From assembly GCA_027596945.1 (NCBI GenBank), contig JADGJH010000756.1:1-14719 (forward strand): a stretch of DNA of 14,719 bases, in the 5' to 3' direction. The translations under genes were made by a program, and so were the position numbers. The notes beneath the pieces were generated by a model, which saw nothing but the letters and a program-made list of their open reading frames with translations, made no database searches and was not told the DNA's origin. Position 1 is the first letter of the stretch; every line of letters begins with the position of its first letter. The DNA is from Physocladia obscura. Lineage: Eukaryota; Chytridiomycota; Chytridiomycetes; Chytridiales; Chytriomycetaceae. Positions 1 to 9,362 of the stretch are shown here, in pieces.

Positions 1-72
<72 letters not shown>
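1..72. repeat. (TAA)24 microsatellite at the left edge
   Basis: Twenty-four perfect TAA units run from the first base to position 72, then unique sequence begins. As it starts at base 1, its true length is unknown. Repeats like this commonly end short-read contigs. Confidence 0.98.
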
Positions 73-218
73 GTGTAAGATATTGGATTCTATTATTCCG
101 CGAAATATTCATACTGTTTGTATCTTGCAATGCTATTGATCTGTATGGCAAAATAATGATAATTTTCTAATGAATATCACTGGTAACTGTTCTTTTTTTG
201 TTGCATTCTCGAATCAAG

Positions 219-1206
219 ATGGCGGAAAACACATCTTCAGTAACGAGCGCAGGTAAGGGCAATTAGGTCAAATGCGAAAACGCGTGTAATGAATGCCACG
301 GTTTCAACAGCGAATATCCGATGTAGAATTTGGAAAAACACTGATTGCAACACAAATCATCAATAAACAGTCGGATCGTTAGCAAAAACATCAGCGATAG
401 CAACAGTGACAACGACTACGGTCGGTTCGACAAGTTCAACAACCGCAGCATCGAGTTCGTCTCGTTCTGTGCCTACTTCGTCACAATTTGCATCCACGAC
501 TAGCACAACAGCCAAAAATGCCAACCCCAATTCCATTGACGACGCCACATCAACGACAACAACAGATTCACGAACACCCAAAAGTTCCATCACAACAGCA
601 ACAACCACGACTAGCAGCGACAGTAGCAACGGCTCATCGATTCCAATCGGCGCAATTGCAGGTGGAATTGCAGGCGTAGTTGTGGTTGCTCTATTCGTTT
701 TTTTTCTCGTCAAACGGTCGCAACGCAAAAAGCGGCGCGAAAATCTTGAGCTTAACTGGGTCAGCCAGAGCGGATACATGCCGACACCAAGCACGCGCGC
801 AACGCCGTCGCTGCCAAACTCGGCATTCAACCACGAGAAACCAGTCACGTTGGGGAAACTGGAGCATGCTCCGACGCGCAGCAAATTGGCGGCGGCGGCG
901 CCTGAATTGTCGCAGAAAGACGCGTTTTCGGCGAAGCCACAGCATTATTATCAACAGCTGGAGCTGGCTCCAATGCCGAGAAATGCGTCGGTTTTTACTA
1001 TTACCACTGTTGCTACTGCTGCTGGATCCCAGTCTGTTCAGGACCCGGCTCTTATTGCTGCTTATTATGCGCAGCAGCAACAGCAGTCAGTTAGTTATCA
1101 GCACGGGCCAACTGCTGGCCAATATCCTGGATACTACGATGATCAAGGGCAGTACCATTACTACACCGCAGAGCAAATTGCACAAATGCTACCAGCACCG
1201 CCGTAA
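219..1206 (+). CDS. Ser/Thr-rich single-pass membrane protein, wall-sensor-like layout
   Basis: Two exons, 219-252 and 371-1206, give 289 aa. The intron (253-370, 118 nt) has a GTAAGG donor, a CTGAT branch-like site and an AACAG acceptor; the split codon (G then TC) keeps phase. Residues 1-100 are mostly Ser and Thr, a likely O-glycosylated stalk. A Gly/Ala then Val/Phe-rich membrane segment spans about 102-125 and is followed at once by a basic stop-transfer cluster (KRSQRKKRR, 126-134). The tail of about 155 aa is Tyr/Gln/Pro-rich, has a run of five Gln, and ends near a PGYYDDQGQYHYY stretch. The layout matches fungal Wsc/Mid2-type surface sensors, but no WSC or other cysteine domain is present and homology is not shown. 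There is no hydrophobic signal peptide at this ATG, so the topology would be signal-anchor with the N-terminus outside, or a 5' exon is missing. The 3' end faces the next gene, 158 bp away. Confidence 0.8.
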
Positions 1207-1364
1207 TGGAAAAAAAATATCGATTTTTTTTTTTTTGGTTTTTTTTTGGTGTCGTTCTTTTAAATTATAGGAAAAACAATCCTTTTATTTTATTTTTATT
1301 ATATGACAGTATTTTCAGTATTTTCAAAAAAAAGCAGTTAAAAAAGAAACTGTCCACGAGATGT

Positions 1365-2161
1365 TCATTCGACTTGCAGTTCTCCGTTTGGAAATTCTTG
1401 AATGGAGCCAAGGGTATGTGATTTCGGAACAACATCACGAAACAGAAGAGCCGAGTGGTTCGACCTTCCGTACACAGGACTTCCGCCCCACAATTTGCTG
1501 TTATTTTCGATGAAGCCTCCCTTATAATCTGAATTAAGTTGAAATAATTAATGATTTAATTTCAAAATTTTCAAGAGTTAAATTTTGATTGACAAAAAAT
1601 ACAAACAAACCATCACTTTGGACGATAGCGGATTTTTTGAAAGCTTCGCCACGAAAAGAGCGTGGAGAAGATTGGCCCTCGGAAAAAGATCTTTGAGGAG
1701 GAATCGGGAACCGATGGGTGTTGCCAACCTGAATAAATTTTAGATATTTTTTTCTCGGTATTTGTTATGTATTTAAAAAGAAAAACCTCCAACGAATGCC
1801 TGGAGTCGTAGGCTCTGCCGGAGCTGTGAAAAACCTCGGCCTTTCGCCCAGTAAGCTCGATAGACAACGAATTATCGTATTCAGACTCCTCGATCTCATC
1901 AAGTACAAGAAGGTCCGGATGGCACTGGGACAGCTGGTCAAGTGAAAAGAGAATACGATCGGTGGGGGACGCGACCGAGGAGCCCAGGATTGGCGACGGA
2001 ATATTCCACGGATCCGGGCTGCGGGTCTTTACGCTGCGCCGATCGACCGACGAGTTCTTTGAGCGCGTTGCTGTTGTTATCCGCAACCGCGATACCGATG
2101 TCGACCGGTCGCTCGATGCGCTTGAAGTGCGCACCATTCCAACACTGTTGCTGTTTGTCAT
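1365..2161 (-). CDS. Hypothetical disordered Ser/Arg-rich protein, three exons
   Basis: I do not recognise this protein. Exons 2161-1787, 1728-1611 and 1528-1365 join in phase to 218 aa ending in TGA. Introns are 1786-1729 (58 nt, GTTTTT...TTCAG) and 1610-1529 (82 nt, GTTTGT...TTCAG). Splicing replaces the A/T-rich intron reading with sensible peptide, which is the main support. Residues 1-60 are rich in Ser, Arg and Thr and look disordered. The middle has an acidic patch (LDEIEESEYDN), and the C-terminus has a Gly/Ser/Asn-rich stretch (WGGSPVYGRSNHS). No membrane segment or known domain is visible. The frame stays open upstream to about 2196, where a very good acceptor (polypyrimidine then TTTCAG) lies. 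The gene may therefore start in an upstream exon, with ATG 2161 internal; see the candidate exon at 2345-2411. Confidence 0.6.
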
Positions 2162-2344
2162 TCTCTTTCTTTGAAGGGTTTTCTTTTGCTCGGCTGAAAT
2201 CAACAGAAAAAATTGTTGTTGGAATCTGGCGAAACCCTAGCGTGTCTTAATGATCGTGTGGGAGATAATTAACATTATTCCGATTATAATCATGTGCGGC
2301 CGGTTTAAATATTTTTATATTTTCTTTATTCGGTTAATTAAACG

Positions 2345-2411
2345 TGAAATCTGATTTCGGGACTTTGCCGGAGACAGGCGGTCTGAATGCGGAAACTGAA
2401 TCAAACACCGC
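2345..2411 (-). other. Candidate upstream exon of the 1365-2161 gene
   Basis: On the minus strand this GC-richer stretch reads AVFDSVSAFRPPVSGKVPKS then DFT. A donor-like GTTTAA follows. Joining it to the strong TTTCAG acceptor at about 2195 completes the codon AC+C and continues in frame as EQKKTLQRKRM into the start of the downstream gene. The acceptor at its own 5' end is ambiguous (several CAGs), and the intron would be about 150 nt, longer than most here. It could equally be untranslated or chance. Confidence 0.25.
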
Positions 2412-2424
2412 CTGATTTCAATGC

Positions 2425-2580
2425 ACGAATCTATGGAACAAGAGGTTTTCTCCCTGCTTATCGCAGTCTATGGGTCTCAAGAAAAAAATATTCTTAATTC
2501 CGGAATGGTTAAAACAAATGAATTTCGCCCCACAGATCGAACACCATCCAGTGCATTCAAAACAGATTCTTTTTTTTTTA
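2425..2580 (-). other. Short Cys-rich open frame, possibly a zinc-finger remnant
   Basis: After a TAA at about 2578 the minus strand stays open for about 50 codons and reads KKRICFECTGWCSICGAKFI then C, F, N, H. The CxxC..CxxC....C spacing recalls treble-clef or zinc-ribbon tails seen in some eukaryotic transposases. There is no start codon, and another frame over the same bases also looks coding-like. I cannot tell a real exon from chance. Confidence 0.15.
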
Positions 2581-3300
2581 ATCTTTCAATCTTTTTTCTG
2601 TGCTCATTCTAGCCGTCGATCGTGTCGTCGCACCATTCATCCCATGGCTTCTTTTCCCGACAACAACAAGCCAAGAACATAAATCGAAATTTACCCAAGC
2701 CGCGCGCAACAGCAAACTCCCCACCAATATCTCTACAAGTTAAATTGAGTACAGCAATACATCAGTGTTTGTTCTGCTTCTGTCGTTCAAGTACAAGTGG
2801 GCGCAAAAAGGTTCGATTTTTAAAAAGTGGATTAAAAATAGTTTTAATTGCGGTGGTTCTATTTTCTTGAGTTTTGGTAAATGAAGTAAAAACAATAGAT
2901 GATTTAATATTTCAATTTATTTTGATTAGGTGTTACTTTGTCAATTAGTCAGGTGATTTTGATTTCTTTCTCACTTTAGGGTTTTCAAACTTTAATAAAT
3001 ATACATAAAAGTTTATTTTAGTTTAAGCATTAATTTTTGAGATTACGCTGGTTGTTTTCGTCGTTTTTTGATACTTCTTGTCTGGCTTATAAGTCATCAA
3101 TCAAATGTTTTGTGGCAATCCGCTGGATCTCAAACACACCTTCAATCTGTTTTCAACGCTCAAATAAACTCTCTCACGAGATTTTCCTCAATATTAATCA
3201 AAGATTTGGTCAATTGACCTTTTTATTGTCAATTTTTATTTTTATATATATTTTTTTTGGGTTTAGGTTTGTTTTTTTTTTCGGTTTTTCCTTCAATATA

Positions 3301-3495
3301 ATGCAAGAAGTCAATTGGGTTGATATCGGGACTTTGAAGTTGCAAGTCGAGCGTTGTAATTTTCTTCAGTCAAAAATGAACAAATTGAATTTGCCTTGTG
3401 ATATGGTACATTGCCTTGGCAAAAAGCAATGTGCTGGAGTGTGGAAATTAAGAACTTTTAAAAATTTAGCATACAACATAATAAACTCAAGTTAA
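3301..3495 (+). other. Unassigned open reading frame of 64 codons
   Basis: An ATG-initiated frame runs to TAA with amino-acid content that looks protein-like (MQEVNWVDIGTLKLQVERCN at its start, Cys at several positions) in an otherwise T-rich stretch. The frame stays open upstream through low-complexity T runs. I recognise no domain. It could be an exon or a decayed gene. Confidence 0.2.
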
Positions 3496-3553
3496 CTCTG
3501 GTTAAATATCACTTCTTTTGTCCAACACAAAATTCACTTCTATTTTTTAAACA

Positions 3554-3880
3554 ATGTGGATTGTAAGGCTCCAACTGACTTACTCTAGACAATCTAATGG
3601 CATTAACAGGACCTCTGGTGCTGAGTGTTGGATGGGGAGCTCTGTTGTTGGCAAGACCAAAACGTTGTTGGTTGCATGTTAGCAAGCTGGTAATATGACT
3701 GAAAACCGTTTTATCCACCTTTACTCTAACCCAATTATCTCTGACTGGACATTTACCTGTTCAAAAGACTTCGTTTTGATCTTCAACGTGCATAACAACT
3801 CTTCAAACACTTCAACCCTTTCAAACTTCAATTTGAACAAATTCCCTTCAACATCAAATCCCTTGAGAAACATTTTTTAA
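3554..3880 (+). pseudogene. Possible decayed ORF with one internal TAG, unknown
   Basis: One frame is open from ATG 3554 to TAA 3880 except for a TAG at 3680-3682. Both halves look protein-like: the first has a Cys/Trp/Gly-rich part (SGAECWMGSSVVGKTK), and the second begins QAGNMTENRFIHLYSNPIIS and becomes Asn/Ser/Phe-rich. A gene broken by a single stop would explain this, but so would chance. No family is recognised, and the minus strand has an open frame over 3509-3718 too. Confidence 0.2.
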
Positions 3881-3935
3881 CAATTTGACAAACTTAAATT
3901 TCTTTTTTTTTTTTTCATTTTCAAACTGCAAATTT

Positions 3936-6900
3936 TTATTTTGAAGTTGTTAAATCAGAGTCAGGTATAACTTTGCTGCTAATATAATCGACTCTATCAA
4001 TATATACTCGTAAGAAATGCAATGGCCGTCGTTTGGATGAATCTCGCATGAAATCATCCCACCATCCGCACATATAGATTGCCGAAAATAGGAATCGAAA
4101 TAATGAGAGGCATGCAATTGACCAAAATAAAAAAGTCAAATATCTGAACATTTTTGATTATTTTCGATATTTTGAAAGAAAAAAAAAATCTGTCATTTTT
4201 GGATACAAAAAAATTTGCTCACGGATTAACAGAAGTATTGACCAGTGTTGAAGGAAAAAGATTATTCAAAACGGTAGTATTTGTAAAAATGAATACAAGA
4301 ATCATGTTTGATAAAACCCAGCCGACAACAATATTTGTACGAAATTGCTTGAAGAAATCTATAAAAATAGTATGAGTTCCTTATTAGCTTGGCTGTAATC
4401 TCAATTTTTACCGTCGTGAAGCGTTTGTGCATTTGGTTTCGTTTCGTCAATTTGTATTTTTGCCCTCAGATATAGAGCATGTTGATCCATTTCTTCCTTA
4501 TGTTCAACCCAGATGGCGTCAATATCCTCTCGTTCGTCTGGAACTTCTACAATGGCAACAGTTTTTCCGTCTGCTCCTTTTTCAGCTTTTACTGCTGCAA
4601 CTGGTGTTGGAACATTATCTCCTTTTGTACCCCATGTTACATCGTGAATATTGCAAACTATTAATGCCAGGAGGAATACCAATTTTTTAAATTTAGTTTC
4701 AAAATTAAGCAGTAAAACTTACATGAATATACCATGAATATATTAACGTACGTTGGTAAGAGAAACATATATTGCCCAGTGCAAAGAATGCAATGAATGA
4801 TATCCATATGTAAAAATGACGCGAAAACATACACTCCATAGACTGTCACTAAGCTGATTATAATGTCACGGAAACTCGGAGTTTTTGACACAAAGTCAGT
4901 AAATGAAAGACCGCTTGCTTGAAACGACTGAACACTCAAACACACAGTCCATATAGCCATAAAAAGCATCAAAAACATTAGAATCGAAAAGATTATGGAC
5001 ACCACAGTATATAAAATTTTCGACCCTTGTGGTCTGTTTCCGAGTGAGAGTATAAATATTGTTATAAGATTGCAAATGTAAAAGAAATTGATGATACTGA
5101 AAACGACTTTGCCATTTGGATAAAATGGGTCAATGTTTGCCTCGCTGGTTCCCGAATTTGCGGCAGCAAACAAAAACTATTCATAGTTTTAAAAATATTT
5201 TCCATCAGTTAGGGATTTAAAACCAACTTACATAAAAAGATAAATAAAAATTCCCAATATTGAACCAAGAGAATATAAGATTTATCAGATTGTAGAAAAA
5301 TTCAACAAGGAGTAACCATTTTCGTATCGCTGTATGCTTTGATTGAAAAATCCTCATCCAGTTTGATGTTGCGTAAACTGACGCGAAAAACGATCCATTT
5401 AGCCATCGGCGACGCTGTGATATTAAATCATGAAGCTCAGTTGGAACATCAGTTTCAGCACGTGCGCTTTTCACGTATTTTAGGAGCCAACTTTTATCTT
5501 TTTTCATGCATAACTCGAAGCACAAAATTCTGTCTTCTGCGCTAATAAAATTTTCGATGATTACTGAAATATTATTTGAAAATTAAGTGGAAGATAACGT
5601 ACAGATACATATTTGCTTCCGCCACATTTTCACCGTGTGGTGTTTCGCCTTTAAAGTAACATTGCAACGGCTCGCCTTTTAATGCTCTATATCGATAAGC
5701 GGAAAATGCGCCAGGCAGGACGGAAATATATCCGAAAACCGATTCGAGTGGTTTATCGAGTATATTGCTCATTCTGGAAAAATATGGGAATTGGAAATTA
5801 AATAAAAAGCCAGCGTGTATCATAACAATTACTTGTATTCGAAATTTTGCACGGCAACAAGTGGATTTAAAAGATTTTTGTAGTACTTTCCAAGTTCGGC
5901 CGCAATTTCACCACATGCACCTCCAACATTTTCATTAAAATAGAATGCTGTTTGAATTTTATTTAAAAATGTGAATGAAATGATTTTTCCAAACCATTAA
6001 ATAAGTGAAATAGTGACTCTTTTGTTGGTTTTGTCCCAACGTCCAAGAGAATACAAACTTCGGGATCAAGAGTCTGAATTAAATAAAAACATTAGTTATT
6101 CGTTTCTTTCAATGAAGCCACTTAACAGCACAAATTGCGTTAAAAAACCAACGATGAGAATTAATTTTTTTTGCATTCTTTTCTTTAAGTAGAAAAATAG
6201 TTTGGCAAGGCATGATAGTAATTCCTTCATTTGTATCATGCACACCGCGTCTTTTAAGATCGTGGTCAACACTTGCTTGGGCAGTGTATTCGAACATATG
6301 TGCCTGTACATCTTTTCCATCAACGGAAGCTTTAGTGAGTCCATCCATATACAAACCCATCACACTCATCACGTTTAGAGTCTAAGTTTTATTAGACTGT
6401 GATGATTTTATTAAATTTTCTCCTCACCGATTTGTTGACTTTCGCCCGTCCATCAGAAACAATCACAACAACAACTTCTTTCCAGCTTTCCGGAGTCCAT
6501 AATGCCTTTCCAGAACAAAGATACGAAATATTTTTCATAATTGCACGGAATGATTTGCAAAATAGAAGATCATCTTCATTGTACATGGTTATTACAATTG
6601 CGATTTTTGTTTCTCTCGGCAATGGCTTGTATTGCTGTTGCCGAAGTTTGTAGTTTTCATTCTTAAAGCTATCAGGATCACAAGTTATCGCAGTGTACCT
6701 ATAGTACTCATATATTCAACATTCCAAAAAAACAAAAAAACTCACACCACACCTTAACATTGAAAACTCCTCTCCATTTTCTGAGTTTCCATCATATTTC
6801 ATGCCCTCATACACTTTTGAAGAAACTTTCACGTCAATTACAAATTTGTTATCTTTCAGCGGGACAATTTTCAGTGACGTTCTCGAGTTTGCTAAGCTTG

Positions 6901-8001
6901 AGTTTGATCCTCCTTTCGGTTTTTCGTCACTTGAACCAGGCGCAATTGGATCATACTGTACCGCGTTTGTTTCAAGAGGTAATGGCATTTCGTACGTTTT
7001 GGAAGACAACCTACGCGGTTGATTACCAGTCTGGTTAATCTCAAAATTATCATCGTTATCACCGTCTCCAATATCCACAATCGAAAACTCGCCTTTGCCT
7101 TCAAGGCGTTTCTGAATTTTTTCGAGCTCTTTTTCTTGATCATTAATGCTTATTTCAACATTTGTGGGTGCAGTAGCGGACGTTGGCTCGTCATCAATAT
7201 CTTTCACATATTCAAATTTCAAAGCGCTTTTACTGAACCGAACACCTTTCTCTGAATTTGAACGCGAAACTACTGGAGTTTTACTCTTCTGACTAGCTGA
7301 AATGCTAGTAATACTTCCACTGTTCTTGCGTGATTGAATCAATTCTTTTTGTTGTTGCAGTTCTTTGTGTTCGTTTTTACTGGCACTGCCGCCCAAGATG
7401 CTTTTGACGCTGTTTTTTGTCGGGAAGTTGTCAATAGATTTCGAACTTATCAGATTTGAAATCGACGTGGAGGATGCAGATGATTTCTTTCCCGGAATGC
7501 GTTTCATGCTGTCTCTTTTGTCGATTTGGTAGAAGTTTGGTGGAGGATGTGCGGGAGGTTTCAACGGAACGCGGACAGCATCCTGTGTCGCGATCGTTTG
7601 CGGTGGAGAGTGTTCTAATGCTAGAAGACTAATTGCAGATTTCACCGTTGCATCATCAGGCTTCTCGTTTTTTTGCTGCTGCTGAGGATGTGTGGTTGAA
7701 CTTGCAAATTCGTCTATCGCGTCATAATATGACAAGTCTTCGAGATCAGGTTCGGAATCTTTTACTGATACATCAGACTGCTGTTTTTGCAATTGCCTGG
7801 ACATGAAAAATTGTCAGTGATTTTCATTCTTCACATGATATATTTTATTAACAACTCAAATCACTTAATTCCGATTTTGAACCATTTTGAGGCTTTCTTT
7901 GACTCAACATAATTGTTTTGTTTGAATTTTCGATGCCCACAGATTTCTGGTTCTGAACTCACAGTCGAATCAACAGAAATTTTGATATTATCGAGTTTCA
8001 T
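3936..8001 (-). CDS. Chitin synthase, division 1 (GT2), 12 exons
   Basis: It polymerises chitin from UDP-GlcNAc at the plasma membrane and extrudes it to the wall. Exons are 8001-7865, 7796-6753, 6698-6428, 6381-6127, 6073-5995, 5947-5833, 5773-5603, 5541-5232, 5176-4723, 4657-4412, 4358-4223 and 4143-3936. All phases agree, giving 1141 aa. Introns are 46-79 nt. Residues 1 to about 360 are disordered, with Gln runs and Pro. A short 1N-like piece (NKFVIDVKV) precedes RYTAITCDP (394-402). Core motifs are ITMYNED (430-436), SDGRAK (475-480), LLDVGTKP (578-585), [32 protein letters not shown] (692-695) and catalytic QRRRW (733-737). Several membrane helices follow, plus [28 protein letters not shown] and a last helix near the C-terminus. 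There is no myosin head. The start is uncertain: ATG 8001 is the first in-frame Met, but the frame is open to about 8098, so an upstream exon is possible. An in-frame ATG at 7804 lies inside intron 1. Confidence 0.9.
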
Positions 8002-8280
8002 GCTCTCAACAGTTGATAATATGTCTGGCAAAACTTCTTCAACAGGAAAAACAGGAAATTCTTCAATTTTCAACTCATAATCGTCATTCCGATATGATAG
8101 AAAATTTTAATTTTCATTTATTTTAGAAAGAAACCGAAAATAATAAAAAATAATAAAACCTTCTGAATTAACCCACCCCGCTTGCAGGAATCAATCGTGC
8201 CTCGTTGACTATTCTTTATTTCCGAGAATCAGGAGGGGACTACCAGGCTGCCACTTCCTTTGAAGTTTCGCGCATTGATT

Positions 8281-8755
8281 TCAACGTGGCGGAAGCTCGG
8301 ACGAGGTTGGTGTGATTGGCTGCTCTGTTTCGCGGTGCGTCAGATTCAGCGACGAATCTTGGAACTCGGCAGTTTTGAAATGTCCCATAGAGAATTGTTG
8401 ACATTTGATTTCAAAATGACGCGTGGAGCATCTTGAATTTAAAGGGCGACGGTAGCCTCCTGCAGTAAATTCGAAGCAGTGGATTTAATAATTGTATTTA
8501 ATTGCACAGTGGATGGACTGTTAATCTGATTGGGGGTAATATTTGAACTTGAAGTGGAGGTATTAGTGGTTGTTGGTGTACTTGAATTTGCCGGGCTTAA
8601 AAGTATTCTCAAATGTACCCAAGGATGTAATTCACGCCAGGCTGAGCCCCGACTTTATCGATCGCAGCACGCAGAACATCATTTAGTAACTTTGCCGGTG
8701 TTGTTTTGATGATGACGCGATTTGTTGGAAACACGCTTTCGATTTCAACTGTCAC
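8281..8755 (-). pseudogene. Decayed TUG/ASPSCR1/Ubx4-like UBX-protein gene, N-terminal part
   Basis: Family members bind the AAA ATPase Cdc48/p97. Three minus-strand blocks follow the family order. Block 1 (8755-8609) reads VTVEIESVFPTNRVIIKTTP then AKLLNDVLRAAIDKVGAQPG, the hallmark of the N-terminal TUG ubiquitin-like domain, then meets TGA at 8611-8609. Block 2 is in another frame (from about 8618): a Thr/Ser/Asn-rich linker, then ATVAL, a TAA at 8441-8439 exactly where the family has Gln, then IQDAPRVILK and NNSLWDI, like the family's VALQLEDG...SLWDIL segment. Block 3 (8370-8281, a third frame) reads AEFQDSSLNLTHRE, like the next conserved part. About 25 residues between blocks 1 and 2 are missing. 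No start codon and no C-terminal UBX domain are visible. The family call rests on remembered family patterns. It sits in the chitin synthase upstream region, on the same strand. Confidence 0.6.
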
Positions 8756-9362
8756 TTGGGATATTATTTTGATTTCTCATTTCTTGCCGTCTTTTACTCC
8801 ACAGAGTTTCTCAATCAATCATAATTAATCCACAGTTTCTGCCGTTTTCGATTTCACGAATTTGATCACACTAAACGTTTGCCGTTTTTGTCTGACGTGA
8901 GGCTGGAAAGTCATGTGAACAAGTCATTCTTGAAATATTTTCTTCACAACTGTTTCCTTCCTTTACTCTGCGACTCTACAATGCTTGGCAGCAATTAAAA
9001 ATACATTGCATAGCGCCGATTGCTTTATAGTTTTGTCTTGCAGCCTGTAGCTTTCTTCGCCGAAATGGTATGGAAGGGTTTGTGTGACATATTTTAATGA
9101 TTTTTTTGAACCGTGCTGCCGCAATCGCTCCGGTACTACCCTTAAAAAAAAGCTGAATAAATATTTAAAAACTAATGGGAGACCAGTTCCTGCTGCTTGT
9201 TTGCTTGGGCATTGTTGTTTTCCGTTCTAGTCCTTTAAAAAAAATTTGGACCAAAATTATTTGGCTCAGCATGAAAATTCATTAAAAAGCGACGAAATTC
9301 TTTGTTCAAAAAAAATAATTAATAATTAGATCCAGCCACTACCAACATTACATTCCACAATA
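8756..9362. other. Spacer upstream of the first kinase, no gene seen
   Basis: About 600 bp lie between the decayed Ubx4-like gene (minus) and the first kinase (plus). It should hold the kinase promoter and perhaps 5' exons or promoter of the chitin synthase. I see A-rich and T-rich runs, AATAAATATTT-like sequence near 9155 and no clear TATA box. A 36-codon frame at 9175-9285 with a hydrophobic start has no support. Confidence 0.5.

Larger units (their letters stand above)
2162..3935. other. Gene-poor AT-rich spacer with coding-like scraps
   Basis: About 1.8 kb lies between the 5' end of the unknown minus-strand gene and the 3' end of the chitin synthase. Long T and A runs dominate. Short GC-richer patches at about 2345-2430 and 2600-2740 stand out and have coding-like reading on the minus strand. 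Two reading frames on the plus strand after 3300 look like remnants. None can be assigned a product. No tRNA or rRNA signature was seen by eye. Confidence 0.6.

Noticed and set aside
360..884. 174-codon open frame on the minus strand
   Set aside because: It is antisense to the Ser/Thr-rich gene; its Val/Leu/Glu runs are the reverse of Ser/Thr repeat codons.
1942..2250. 102-codon and 70-codon plus-strand frames
   Set aside because: They overlap the minus-strand gene, whose two introns keep phase and improve the peptide; the plus frames have no such support.
7797..7864. Chitin synthase starting at ATG 7804 with no earlier exon
   Set aside because: The ATG is in frame, but the upstream open frame, well-formed donor, CTGAC branch site and matching phase favour a spliced first exon. 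Not fully excluded.
9175..9285. 36-codon frame with a signal-peptide-like start (MGDQFLLLVCLG)
   Set aside because: It is too short, has no homology I can name, and sits in AT-rich leader sequence just before kinase 1.
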